From assembly GCF_010015445.1 (NCBI RefSeq), contig NC_053114.1, positions 16,784,724 to 16,848,723 on the forward strand: 64,000 nucleotides of DNA, in the 5' to 3' direction. Under the pieces are notes generated by a model. The model had not been told where the DNA came from, searched no databases, and was given only the letters and a program-made list of their open reading frames with translations. The first letter of the stretch is position 1; each line of letters begins with the position of its first letter. The DNA comes from Perca fluviatilis (taxonomy: Eukaryota; Chordata; Actinopteri; Perciformes; Percidae). Both the position numbers and the translations under genes were made by a program. Of the stretch, positions 50,376 through 61,794 are shown one piece after another.

Positions 50376-51302
50376 TGAATAACCTACACTAAATAATTCC
50401 CTGAAATTCTAAATGCATCAGACTCTTAATATGTAACACAACGTTCTATGTACCATAAACATTAAACACAGCATCTGATGATGAAAGAAAGCCTAAAGGA
50501 AAACAACTATTTTCTTTCCTCTGAAAACCTTTCAATAAAAAGAATTCTCTCTGCCCAGCAATGAACCCAACTACATTTCTAGAGTGAGTCATGCCCGTGA
50601 AACTCAAGCATCTCATGTATCCATTCAGTGTCAGAACAATTCCACCGTTAGAGCTTTGTGAAGAGCCCTTGAGAGCGCTACATTGGCGATGGAGTTCTCG
50701 CTCCTCCTTTCTCCTCCACTCCACAGCCTGCCCACATTAACTCTCCAGCCCATTCAGCTGTGATTAGAAAAGCCTCTCGGCTTCCAGAGTTTGCAATCAT
50801 TTGACCATAATGAATTCCAATCACTCCCTCCTCCTACCCTCTGCTCCCACTTGTACTCAACAAGTTATAAGGAGGAGAGTGCAGAATGGAGAGCGTGAGG
50901 CAGTCCTAGAGAGAAAAATGTTCAGCTAGAGAATCATACACAGAATTAAGCCTGGAAAAAGGCTAGGTCTGGAATTAAAGGATAATATACAGAAACCACA
51001 GTTACAAAAATATCCCATGTATATCAAAGGATAGCAATGTGTTAACATGAGAAACAAAAATAAAATAACTGATAATACAAAGCAAATCTCCAGCCATTAA
51101 TGCTTTAGAAGTAGCAAACACAATACTTGCTACCTAGCAAAAGTGTTTGCTGAACAAGTGTCATTTTTTGTCTATATAGAAAAATCCACAATAACTTAAG
51201 GACACTTGGATAATTTCATTCATATCACCTAAAGGCCAAGGTAAAGCAAATCATTCCCTTAGGAAACAAGTTAGCCATATACTGTAATAGCAGAAATACC
51301 GC
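50376..51302. other. Unassigned DNA
   Basis: No gene or repeat was recognised. The stretch 50640-50890 has a balanced composition with TGATTAGA and ATAATGAATT cores, compatible with a conserved enhancer, but this is only compositional. Confidence 0.35.
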
Positions 51303-51310
51303 CTCTTTAA

Positions 51311-52293
51311 TAGTGTTGGGTACCGTTTGGATTTTTGCGATTCCAATGTCGAATCGGTACTTTTAAAATGATTCTGATTCCTAAACCGATTCTTGAAAAA
51401 CTGAAAAATGACATAAAAGACTTTTTTATGGAGTTTTTTTTTATTGAAAATGATTTAAATTGAACAATATATTAACGTTTTAAAGTACTTAAATATATAA
51501 TAAGTAAACCTAAGTCACCTAACCCATAATTACAATAATTTAACAAATAAGTTACACTATTAACAAGTAACAACAAAATAAATTATGTTGAGTTGGTATG
51601 CCAACCAGCTTCAAACTTTAGCAGTTCTTTTGCAGAAAAATGACCATATTTGCCTTCTCTGGTCTTGCCAGAACTACACATCTCCTGACTTATGTGATGT
51701 CCTGTACAGGAGAAAACTCTCTCAGACGGTGTCCAAGAGGTCTGTACACACAGGTATGAGTTTGAAAGGGCAGACAATTTGGGGAGGCTGTCCTGCCTCC
51801 CCCACCACCAGGCTACAGGGTCTTGTCCTGAACGATAGACTAGCAGAGCAACTGTAATATGTTTACTAGCGATAACATGCAGTGAATGGTTAATATGCTT
51901 TTACGTCAGTTTTGGTGAGCCCAGAGGGAAAATATGGCATTTTAAAAGTAACCTACATTTACGTTACCTAGTTAACGGTAGACTACAGAGAAAGTGTGAT
52001 ATTTTTATATCCGTTTCGGAGCGTGTACAAAAAGCCGTCCATCAGCAGTGATTGTAGAGTGTAGTCTGAGAATAGCGCGGACACGCGCTTCACACCGCGA
52101 GCGGGCATGTGCGCCACTCAGCAGAAAAGGGAGAAAGAAAAAAGAGTCTGCCGCTGTCCAGAGCGACAGAGGGAAAATATTTCAGTTGGAACCAAAATGA
52201 GGAACCGAAATTTGCGTTCTAATCCGGTCCGAATACTACCGTTTGCGTAGGAACCGGTTCCATAGTGGAACCGGGTTTGAGTACCCAACCCTA
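51311..52293 (-). mobile_element. hAT deletion derivative, 983 bp
   Basis: The ends TAGTGTTGGGTAC and GTACCCAACCCTA are inverse complements with one mismatch and are flanked by an exact 8-bp duplication CTCTTTAA (51303-51310 and 52294-52301). The left half retains, on the minus strand, the C-terminal end of a hAT transposase. The right half carries two modules found in other elements of the window: the one around 51855-51945 (shared with 8363, 41087 and 49513) and the one around 52020-52100 (shared with 2027 and 28707). Confidence 0.95.
51618..51760 (-). pseudogene. hAT transposase C-terminal remnant
   Basis: On the minus strand the frame shows Pro-Ser-Glu-Arg-Val-Phe-Ser (about 51729-51709), the hallmark of the hAT C-terminal dimerisation domain, followed a few codons later by Gly-His-His-Ile. 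After a frame change it ends Asn-Met-Val-Ile-Phe-Leu-Gln-Lys-Asn-Cys-stop (51618-51651), the usual end of hAT transposases. The N-terminal zinc finger and the catalytic region are missing, so this is a fossil of the autonomous parent. Confidence 0.8.
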
Positions 52294-52301
52294 CTCTTTA
52301 A

Positions 52302-53340
52302 CATGAGCATAATGTCATAAACACATTATGCATGTGTACATGTACACAGTGTAAATACAAAATCAACTGAAATTATAATGCATGCTCATGTTCAGTGTTG
52401 ACCTACAATATGCACCACAAATGGAGCAATGTATATGTATAGTCCCATTTAAATTAAGCTAAATGGTGATTTAGCATGATTAGATCTTAAAAATATGAGG
52501 TCTTGTTTAATTATTTTCTACTTTAGTATCCTACTTTCACAATAAAGTCATATACAGTTGCTCTTTTTTTGCCAATCAGATTATTTGTACAGCAGAACTT
52601 GTGACTCTTCGAATAAAATTGTGATTTCTTTTTCTGGTGTTTCTAAACTGACCGATTTTGGCGCTATATCATGGAGATTACTCTAATGCTATTCGGTTAA
52701 CATGTTATCATGATCAACAAATGCTGTTGGGTGTACATTATCTAGCTTATTAACAATTGCATTTAATCATGTTATATTTTTATGTTTATTTAATATTAAT
52801 TCTCTATTTGTTTCATTTTAAGAATGTTCTATCCACCTGCATTAGGCCAAAGCAATTCTAAAAAGTGTGTGTGCTCTAATCTCCTTGTTGTTCTATGGCT
52901 CTTTCATCACTGTGTCACAGTGATGATGCTGACAGTGCTGTGGTGATGACCTTTCCCCATGCCAACATTCCCAGGTCCCTCTGGCCAGCAGTGTCCCTGT
53001 CACCTATAATCAGCACCACTGTCTGGCCACCAAGCTGCCTTCTGACTAGGACCAGTTGAGACACAAAGACCAGAGAGTCGTGGAGTTTGTCCATGAATAT
53101 AAGCAGGCAGGCTGTGAATACCCCTTCATTCATTTGATTAATAGCTAATGAAGATTAGGCATGTAATGACATTCACATTCCTATATCATTACATATGCAC
53201 ATGGTATTGGCCCCAATTTCTTGTTCAAGCAATATGATAAGCTGCTCAACTGACAATGGACCAAACAAAAGATTGACAATTTTTGTTCTTAAAAGCAAGT
53301 TTATAGAAAATGTCTTCAGCCTTCAAATAAACAAGAGACC
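52302..53340. other. Unassigned DNA with one curious frame
   Basis: No family was recognised. On the minus strand 53133-52915 is a 72-codon frame with a balanced, protein-like composition (hydrophobic and charged residues mixed) in otherwise non-repetitive DNA. Its start lies in an ATTA-rich segment, and no splice partner was found. Confidence 0.3.
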
Positions 53341-54089
53341 AGGGGTCTCATTTATAAACGTGGCGTACGCACAAAACGGGGCTGAAACTGTGCGTACGCC
53401 ACTTCCCACGCAAAGGTTGTGATTTATAAAAAACTAACTTGACGGGAGAATGTGCGGTCCTCCATGCAAACTCTGACCCATGCGTACGCACATTTTGGAG
53501 ACAAAATAGGAATTGGCGACGCAGATGGTGAGGTGGTGAACTGAAGTCAGACTGCAGAAAGTAAATGGGAAAAATTATTACTCGTTACTAGTATTAATGC
53601 CTCATGCACATTTTTTTACTCCATATCATCCACATTATCATGAAGATTAAATCCAGCAGTGTTATTTGCGCTTGTACTTAGTGATACTTGTTCCATAAAC
53701 ACCTTGTAAAATCTTTAATAAAAATGTGTTCTTAATATTTAATCGGCGCTGTCTCGCCGTCACATTGTCCGCTACGGAGCGCAGGAGGAGGAGATGGCCC
53801 GACTGCATGGAATACAGGATATCATCAAATACCCTAGCATTAGATAACTGCAGAACACAGTGTAAATAACTAAATATCTGTCTTTAAAACTGTGCATATA
53901 GGGGGCTTCCGGTAGCAAGATATGGAGTGAGACGTGTTTGTGAGCGCTCCTGCGGGACCGCTAATAATTCAATGTTTTAACGGCATCCAAACTACGAAAT
54001 ACTACTTAAATCATATACCCCTTTCGTCAACAACCATCAACGTTTGATATCAGTTGCTTTCGCTGCTGTAAATGGCGGCAAATCTCCGA

Positions 54090-54756
54090 AAATACAAATT
54101 GAACTGAAAAGCTAGCTGACGAATTTGAAGCACTAAAATGTGAATTACAAGCGGTAAAATCTGAAATTGTAAACAACACCACTGCCATCCGGTCCGAAAT
54201 TGAGCAAATGAGAGGAAATATCAGAGACATTGAGGGGGGGCTCTCAACATGGTCGGATGAAGTGGTTTCCCTTCAAACCACGGTGAGCACTCTTAAAAAC
54301 GAAGTGGAAGACCTGAAAGGAAAATGTGAAGACCTAGAGGGGCGGATGAGACGAGGGAACATCCGGATTGTGTGAGTCCCAGAACAGCCGGGCTCAAGCT
54401 CAACCACAGCAGTTTCTAAACTACTGAAAGAGACACTGCGGATGGACAAAGATATCAAAGTTGATCGCTCTCATCGCAGTCTTGGGTCTAGGAAGCCGGG
54501 AGACAAACCTCGTGCCATTGTCGCAAAATTACACTATGACGGAGACTGTATGGATATTTTAAGAAGAGCTCGAGACCAGGCCCCACAGAGGTACAACGGA
54601 AATTCTGTGGCCATCTACCCGGATTATACAGCGAGTGTAGCCAGAGCAAGAGCGGCCTTCACGGATGTCCGAAAACTACTCCGAGGACGACAAGGAGTCC
54701 GATACGGTCTGCTTTTTCCAGCCAGATTCCAAGTCACACACAACGGACAGTTATGA
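54090..54756 (+). pseudogene. L1 ORF1 protein, broken
   Basis: L1 ORF1 proteins bind the element RNA as a trimer. Codons from about 54120 give a long coiled coil rich in Glu, Lys, Leu and Ile, then Arg-Arg-Gly-Asn-Ile-Arg-Ile-Val, where a TGA stop at 54373-54375 interrupts the entry to the RNA-binding domain. The frame continues with Pro-Arg-Ala-Ile-Val-Ala-Lys-Leu-His-Tyr and ends at 54754-54756. The start region near 54072 also has stops. The nonsense codons show that it is inactive. Confidence 0.85.
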
Positions 54757-55734
54757 TTAATCTGTCACGTAGTAAAGGTAGCGTGACTGTAGCGACACAT
54801 TGAGAATGTAACTAGTATGTAGGCTATGTGCACATGTGTGCGCTACCGTTACAGGTGCGCATGTTTGTTCAGTGTCGAAATGAGTAGCTACTTTTTATCT
54901 ACAGTAGTCTGATTATTTTACTCCAGATTAAGATGACCTGATTTATTGAAAATTTTTACTTTACTTTTTTTTTTTTTGTAGGCCCAGTGTCCTCAGTAGG
55001 TCAATCTGATATATATCATGTGTGCCTCTTCAGTTTAGATACTTTGAACATGCCTATCCCCTATATGCAGGAAACAGTTTGGGATCTATATAATTTGTGG
55101 TGCCGTTATTATACCTTGCCTTTATTTCACATTGTGGTTCTGTAGGAGCCGGTGTTGTGAACATCTGACAACCCCTATCCACATCTGGATATATAAGCAC
55201 AGGCATTACTAATACAAACTATAGCCTAATAGGCATTTAGCATAGAGAACAGCTTTCATAGCTGCTTGCTCGCCTTGTGCACCTTGGGACTAGGTCCCAA
55301 AGAACTAACCTGACATTTATGTTCTTGTGTCCAAGAGAGTTCCCCGTTGCTCTGTTTGCCTTGGTCCCAGTGTTCCCCTTGGGATCTTTGTTCGTAAAGA
55401 AAAACGGTGAGAGAGGCAGTCCGTTCCTGAATACAGTCTCACCAATATCCTACTGCCTAGTATTGATATTATGGCTTTATCTCACAGCTGCTGGTTATTT
55501 AATTATTCCTTATGTGTTTTTCTTCTTTTTTTTTTTCTTCTTAATTTTCTTAAATTTTGGTTCCCATTTTAGATTTTTGTTCCTTCCTCCGCCCCCTCCC
55601 TTACTCCTATCACAACCACTCAGACCTACCTTCTCTCCATACCTTATGTATTCAGATAATGCATATGTCTCGACTACATTGATCCCTGTTAATTTGTATA
55701 TTTCGAATGGGGTTACTAAAGATAATAAATTATA

Positions 55735-57262
55735 ACGTTAAAGGACTTCACAGCCCTCTCAAAAGGAAAGCTATCCTAAGTCAGCTGAAGCAATCTCAGT
55801 GTTAGATAGCATTTCTACAAGAAACGCATTTATCTGACGTGGAGCACGAAAAATTAAAGAAATCATGGGCTGATAAAGTGTACTTCTCGTCTCATCCATC
55901 GGGGAGAAGGAAAGGTGTATCCATTTTGATCCATAAGCAAGTCAATTTTAGTTTGGTCACAATCCATAAGGATACAGAGGGGAGATTTATTTTGTTAAAT
56001 GGTTCCATTGATGGTATAGATGTGTCCCTTATGAACGTATACGCTCCAAATGAGGACAACCCAGATTTCATTAGAAAAGTCTTTAATGTGATAACACAGC
56101 ATAGCTCTGGGACCTTGCTAATGGGTGGAGATTTCAATTGTGTTATGTCACAATTTATGGATAAACAGCCAGTCTCCACTACTATGCCCTCTCGAATGAG
56201 TAAAACATTAAAATACCAATCTACAGAACTGGGACTCGTCGACGCATGGAGAAGCAAATACCCTAATCGTAGAGACTTCACATTTTACTCGCATAGGCAT
56301 GCGTCTTATTCCAGAATCGATTATTTTTTTACCCCCAAGGCTGAACTATACAGAATAGCTGATTTGAAGATTTTACCGATGACTATTTCTGACCATTCAC
56401 CTATTGAACTTTCGTGGAACATAGGACATAAATCGACACCTAGACAATGGAGGTTGAATGCATCTCTCCTTAATGATAAAGAGTTCACCAACCTCATTTC
56501 AACAGAACTTAAATTATATTTGGATACCAACACCTCTCCAGAAATATCACCACTTATATTATGGGATTGTGCAAAAGCCTACCTCAAGGGTCGTAATATC
56601 TCTTTTGCAAGTGCCAGAAAGAAAAAGAGGGATGCTAGACAACAGGAACTAGAACAAACAATTATAAAATTGGAACAAAAACATAAGCAGAGCTCAAATC
56701 CTACTCTCTTAACCAATCTTAGAGACGCACGAAGGGAATATAATAATCTGCTCACTGAGAAAATTGAAGGCAATCTAAGGTTCACCAATCAGAAGTATTA
56801 TGAGCATGGTAATAGGGCTAGCCGACTACTAGCATTCAGATTGAGAAAGCAGCAGTCTTCAAACATAGTACAAAAGCTAAAAAGTAATAAGTCACCTAAT
56901 CCTATTACAAAGCCGGAGGAAATAGCTGAACGTTTTGCTGGATTCTATAAATCATTGTATGAAAATACTGATACCTGCTCTGATGTTAACGCCCTAACGT
57001 CCTTTTTGGAAAATATAAAATTAACTGAATTATCCGAGACGATGGCGAAAGACATAGATGAACCCATTGAGGAGTGGGAGATTAAAGAGACAATCTCATC
57101 TCTGAAAAATAGTAAAAGTCCAGGACCCGATGGATACATTAATGAATTTTATAAAAGTTTTAAAGAAATATTGTCCCCCCTTCTACTGAAAGCATATCGC
57201 CATGCTCTACAATCCAGGACACTGGCACCATCTTGGAGAGAAGCAACTGTAGTAGTAAGTAA
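55735..57262 (+). pseudogene. L1 ORF2, endonuclease and start of RT
   Basis: An apurinic-type endonuclease nicks target DNA for reverse transcription. An early stop at about 55803 precedes IAFLQETHLSD. Further landmarks are YAPNEDN (about 56039), GGDFNCV (about 56125) and the catalytic SDHSPIELSW (about 56387). A basic linker with a helical, Lys-rich stretch follows. The RT domain opens with NSKSPGPDGY (about 57109) and Ser-Trp-Arg-Glu-Ala-Thr before the L2 insertion. The frame is open for 477 codons from 55839, the longest in the window. Confidence 0.92.
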
Positions 57263-59148
57263 AAGTAAGTAAGTACAATTTATTTGTATAGCACATTTCA
57301 CAGATGAAAATCACAAAGTGCTTCACAACAAATGGGTGGATACACAACATTTATACATTGCAGTACATAATCAGAAAAGACACTTAGGACACAATAAAAC
57401 CGACCTAATCACCCTATGGTCTATTGAAACGCCTCTTTAAAAAGAAGAGTTTTCAACTGAGTTTTAAAATTTGTCACTGAATCCAAGCAGCGTACGGAAG
57501 GAGGCAGTGAGTTCCACAGCCTAGGTGCCACAGCTTGAAACGAACGGTCCCCTCTAGTTTTAAAATGTGTACGGGGGGCAACTAAAAATCTCTGACCTGT
57601 TGATCTCAGACTACGTGAGGACGTACGCAGCTGTATCAGGTCAGAGATATATGGGGGCGCCTGACCTTGTAGGGCTCTAAAAGTTAGAACCAAAATCTTG
57701 AAGTGTATTCTAAATTTCACTGGTAACCAATGAAGTGAAGCTAAAACCGGAGTGATGTGTGCCCGCTTACTAGTGTGGGTTAAAAGCCTAGCAGCAGAAT
57801 TCTGGACAGTCTGGAGGCGACAAAGATCTTTCTTATCAAGACAAATAAAAAGACTATTACAATAATCTAAACGGGACGAAATAAATGCATGAATAATCAT
57901 CTCCAATTCGGCCTTTGACACCAAAGCTCTTATCTTTGAAATGTTCCTTAATTGAAAGAAACAGTTTTTAATAAGTTGCTTCGAGTGTTTCTCTAGAGAC
58001 ATGGAAACATCAAAAACAACACCTAAGCTCCTGAGACTGGGCTGCACAGACGAGCCTAAGGCACCGAGATGCTGTTTTATCTGAGCGATGCTCTGCTCTG
58101 GGGCAATGATTAGTGTTTCAGTCTTAGCTGAGTTCAACAGTAAAAAGTTATCATTTAGCCACTGCTTAATCCCACTCAGACAGTTGAGTAGGGATGACAG
58201 TTTATATAACTCAGTAGGCTTAAAAGAGCAGTATAGCTGAATGTCATCTGCATACAAGTGATAAGAAACATCCTTGTACTGGCCGATTATATGTCCTAAA
58301 GGAAGTATATATAAAAGGAAGAGAATCGGTCCCAGGATAGAACCCTGAGGAACACCACTCGATAGACCTGCAGTATCTGACATGATCTGATTGATAAAGA
58401 CACCAAAACTTCTACCGGTAAGGTAAGATGAAAACCATTTTAAAGCTGATCCCGATATATAAGTTTATTAATCAAAATATTGTGATCAATAGTGTCAAAG
58501 GCAGATGTAAGGTCCAATAAAACTAACACTGTATGCTTTCCACAATCTGCTGACATCAAAATATCACTCGAAACTTTAACTAGTATTATTTCCGTAGAAT
58601 GTTTTTTCCGGAAACCTGACTGATATTTGTCAAAAATATTATTTATCTCTAAGAAAGTAGTAAGCTGCTCTGCTACCACTTTCTCTAGAATCTTAGCCAT
58701 AAAAGGGAGTTTAGATATAGGCCTATAATTCATTGGTTGCAATGGATCTAAACTGGGTTTTTTAAGAACAGGTTCAACAATAGCATGTTTAAAAATGTCA
58801 GGAACCACACCAGTTAAAAGAGAGGTATTGATCATTTCTACAACACAGGGGCCAATACTATGAAAAACCTGCTTAAACAGCATAGTTGGAAGAACATCAC
58901 TGTGACAACAAGAAGGTTTCAACTTATCTAGCAAAGTGGTAACCTCATGTAATGTCACTAGTTCAAAGGAGAAACATGGATGAGAAAGCGCCAAAGTACA
59001 AGCTTTGAAACAAGCAGGAGGAGGTAAAATACTAGATCTGATATCTTTAATCTTCTCAACAAAGAAGTCAAGGAATACATTACTGTTTGACAAAGAGAAC
59101 ACCGCAATTGGAGGGACAGATGGTGATACACAAAGAGGGTAAAGACCC
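57263..59148 (-). mobile_element. L2-clade LINE, 5'-truncated, antisense
   Basis: On the minus strand the element runs from about 59148 to 57263. Its 3' untranslated part has the characteristic AAGCACTTTGTGATTTTCAT and ATAAATTGTACTTACTTAC tail of the L2/Maui group. The 5' end is truncated just upstream of the RT domain, so the endonuclease is missing. It is inserted in the RT region of the L1-like ORF2. Confidence 0.93.
57421..59145 (-). pseudogene. L2 reverse transcriptase, frameshifted
   Basis: Reverse transcriptase of an L2-clade LINE. From the truncated start it shows a helical lead-in, FMAKILEKVVAEQL, QSGFRKKHSTE, then motif A as DLTSAFDTIDH (first catalytic Asp). A one-base frameshift near 58446 separates this from motif B (SGVPQGSILGPILFLLYI) and motif C (YADDIQLY). 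The C-terminal domain with SLHWLPVKFRIHFK and APRLWNSLPPSVR follows to the stop at 57421. All catalytic residues are visible but split across two frames, and no upstream start remains. Confidence 0.95.
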
Positions 59149-60955
59149 TACTGAAAGTTAATGGTCATATATCGGCAAGTTTTGCATTAGAGCGGGGCTG
59201 CAGACAAGGATGTCCTCTTTCACCCTTGTTATTTGCCATCAGTATTGAACCCCTAGCCCAGCTCATCCGAGATGATTGTAATATTAAAGGTGTCTCTATT
59301 AATGGTGAAGAGCATAAATTATCACTGTACGCGGACGATGTAATGATGTTCTTAACGGAACCTGCAACAACAATTCCGCGTTTAAAAGATCTTCTTCTCC
59401 AGTACGGATATTATTCGGGATATAAGGTTAATATGGATAAGACTGAAGCTATGGATGTAAATGGCCAAATTCCAATATCGGTTAAACTTAACAGTGGGTT
59501 TAAATGGACTAGGGATGGTTTCAAATACTTGGGTATTTTTATCCCCCCATCTACGGAAAAACTTTATGAAGCTAATTATAAGAAAACAATCAAACTCATC
59601 AGTGAGGATCTAGAGTGGAGAGTATACGGATGAATGTTTTGCCCAGGTTGTTGTATCTTTTTCAGATGCTGCCCATAGAGATTTCTAAATTAACATTTGA
59701 TAAATTACACAAAATGGTTTAAAAATTTATTTGGCAGGGAAAACGACCAAGAGTAAGATTAAAAACATTGCAGTTAGCCAAACCAAATGGGGGTGTGGGA
59801 CTTCCAAATTTTAGATATTACTTCTGGGCCGCACAACTGAGACCCTTAATTTCTTGGATTAAGGAATTGTCATATACACAATGGCTTGACATTGAAAAGG
59901 GCCTCAGCCCAATACCCCTCAAAGTACTGCCCTCGTTAGATGTTAGCTTTAAAAATACCCAAATGGGGGAGTTGACTAAAGTAACCCTAAAAATTTGGAA
60001 AACTGTACAGACTGCCTTTAGACTACCAAAGCAAATCTCATCTGCGGGCAGTATAGGTCACTTGGAAGGTTTTGTACCAGCACATTTGGATGCAGGCTTC
60101 AAAAAGTGGTCTGAATATGGACTATGTTTTGTGTATCAACTCATTCATAATGGAGAGCTTAAGTCATTCGAACAGTTAAGACGAGAGTTCACCCTTCAAA
60201 GGACTGACTTTTTTAGATATTTACAATTAAGGCATTTTCTTCCAACACATAAGGAATGGGAAAAAGTGAAAAATCCGAGTCTAATCAAAGAATTTTTTTC
60301 AAAATTACAAACTGGAAATGATGCTGGAAGGGTGATCTCTAAATTATATTCAATTTTCTTGTTAATGAACCCAAACAACACTATACAAACAAAGGAGAAA
60401 TGGGAGGTTGAAATGAATGCAGATATCTCATTAGATACCTGGACAGAGATTTGCAGGCACATCAGATGACTAACGCAAATATCTGGAGGGAGTTTAGATG
60501 GAAAGTTATAATGAGATACTTCCGGACACCACATGTAACGGCGAAGTGGGTCCTCACCTCCTCAGACAAATGTTGGAGAAACTGTGGACCACAAAGTGGA
60601 AACCACACTCACATCTTCTGGTCTTGTCCGAAGTTGAGTACTTTTTGGAAGGAAGTGTTAGACGCCCTGAGAGAAGTGTTTCACCAAAATATCCCTAATG
60701 ACCCAAAGGTAGTCCTCCTTGGTTCAATCCCGGAAGGTTTTGGGGGAAGAGCCAAAATATATATAAATACTCTTAGGAGCCGCTATTAAGTGTATCACGA
60801 TAAGATGGTTGAAACCGGAACCACCCACATATAATATTTGGCTTAAAAAAGTATGGGAACTGTATGAGATGGAACAAATTACATATGCAATAAGGCTACA
60901 AAGACCCACATTTATAAAGAGATGGAGCCCTATAATGAGTCTACTAATGCAATGA
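59149..60955 (+). pseudogene. L1 ORF2, rest of RT and C-terminus
   Basis: The frame resumes at Lys-Val-Asn-Gly-His-Ile and continues with RT motif B (RGCRQGCPLSPLLFAI, about 59193) and motif C (LYADDVMMFL, about 59322). A stop near 59630 and a frame change lead to the 233-codon frame 59768-60469. Another change leads to the Cys-His region with CGPQSGNHTHIFWSCP (about 60591-60638). About 110-120 residues expected between motif 1 and motif B, including motif A with the first catalytic Asp, are missing where the L2 is inserted. Confidence 0.9.
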
Positions 60956-61084
60956 GAAAAGTATACTTTTGTCTTATTATTTCTTTTTTATTGTTTTGTT
61001 TCCTTTATTTTTCTCTTTATTTATTCATTTATTTTTATTATTTTTTTATTATTTTTATGCTGATTTAAATTAAAATAAATAAAA

Positions 61085-61480
61085 AAGCTGAGCTCTTGGA
61101 TCTACGTACTGAATTGGGTCCAGTAGAGAGGGCAACGCGCCGGAACCGTGCCATATCCCAGTCCAAATACAGGTCCTCGCCATTCTGGGGGCAACCGGCT
61201 GTTTCCAGAAGGAAATGGCAGACAGCCAAGTGTTTTTTATATATAAATATTATATATAATCTTCACCTTTATCACTAAGGCTTTTTTGGATATAATATAT
61301 AGTTCTGTTAAATCTTATCATATACAGTAGGTCTGGTATATCAAAGCTGTCCCCGATTGCCGTAATGCCTGCCGTTTTGGAAGATATTATTAATAAAGGT
61401 AGTCTATAGATCCAGTTTCCCTACACTGGCAGCAATTCCCGAACATCTGAGAGTTTTTTTGCTTTTTCTCCGCCAGTCGT
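61085..61480 (+). pseudogene. Harbinger transposase N-terminal fragment
   Basis: PIF/Harbinger DDE transposase, N-terminal part only. Leu-Arg-Thr-Glu-Leu-Gly-Pro-Val-Glu-Arg-Ala-Thr-Arg-Arg-Asn-Arg (about 61099-61146) is followed in another frame by a Phe-Gln-Lys-Glu-Met-Ala-Asp segment. After an AT-rich gap come Val-Met-Pro-Ala-Val-Leu-Glu (about 61362) and Gln-Phe-Pro-Tyr-Thr. This order matches the helix-turn-helix region of fish Harbinger transposases. The catalytic domain is missing. Confidence 0.6.
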
Positions 61481-61794
61481 CATGATTCGGCATGATTAGG
61501 TGTAACGAAAGAACAACTGCCAGGGTCATTGACATACTGATCAGAATTCACGAGGTGCTTTGCATTGACTAATTATGGTTAAAAATGGGCATGTACAGGG
61601 CAGAATAAGAGGCTGATCCACGTATGCACACTTGTAGTCAATCTGTGATTTATAAAGGGAACATTGCTTACAGGTGTGCGTACACAAGGTTTTATAAATC
61701 TGACTTTTTTTTGGCGTACGCCATTTTGGGCTTTTGGGCATACGTACACTTATAGAAAGGATCCTACACACAGTTTTATAAATGAGACCCCAGG

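Larger units (their letters stand above)
53893..61085 (+). mobile_element. L1-like LINE (L1/Tx1 group), interrupted
   Basis: The arrangement is a 5' region (GGGGCTTCCGGTAGCAAG), ORF1 remnant (to 54756), an inter-ORF region, ORF2 with endonuclease, reverse transcriptase and a C-terminal Cys-His region, and an AT-rich 3' end with AAATAAATAAAAAA. About 1.9 kb of antisense L2 LINE lies within the RT domain. Clear flanking duplications were not found. Removing the L2 would leave an element of about 5.3 kb, in the usual size range but missing part of RT. Confidence 0.88.
53341..61794 (+). mobile_element. PIF/Harbinger element, copy 2, interrupted
   Basis: GGGGTCTCATTTATAAA at the left is inverted at the right end (61778-61794). 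Subterminal GGCGTACGC motifs occur at both ends. The left end is homologous to the inverse complement of the right end of copy 1. A transposase fragment lies near the right end (61085-61480). The element was split by an L1-like LINE (about 53893-61085), itself split by an L2 LINE. The flanking duplication could not be fixed. The Myb-like gene is absent from this copy, probably lost by deletion. Confidence 0.75.

Noticed and set aside
55277..55735. 152-codon plus-strand frame between L1 ORF1 and ORF2
   Set aside because: Phe-rich low-complexity translation of the inter-ORF region; not a known L1 protein.
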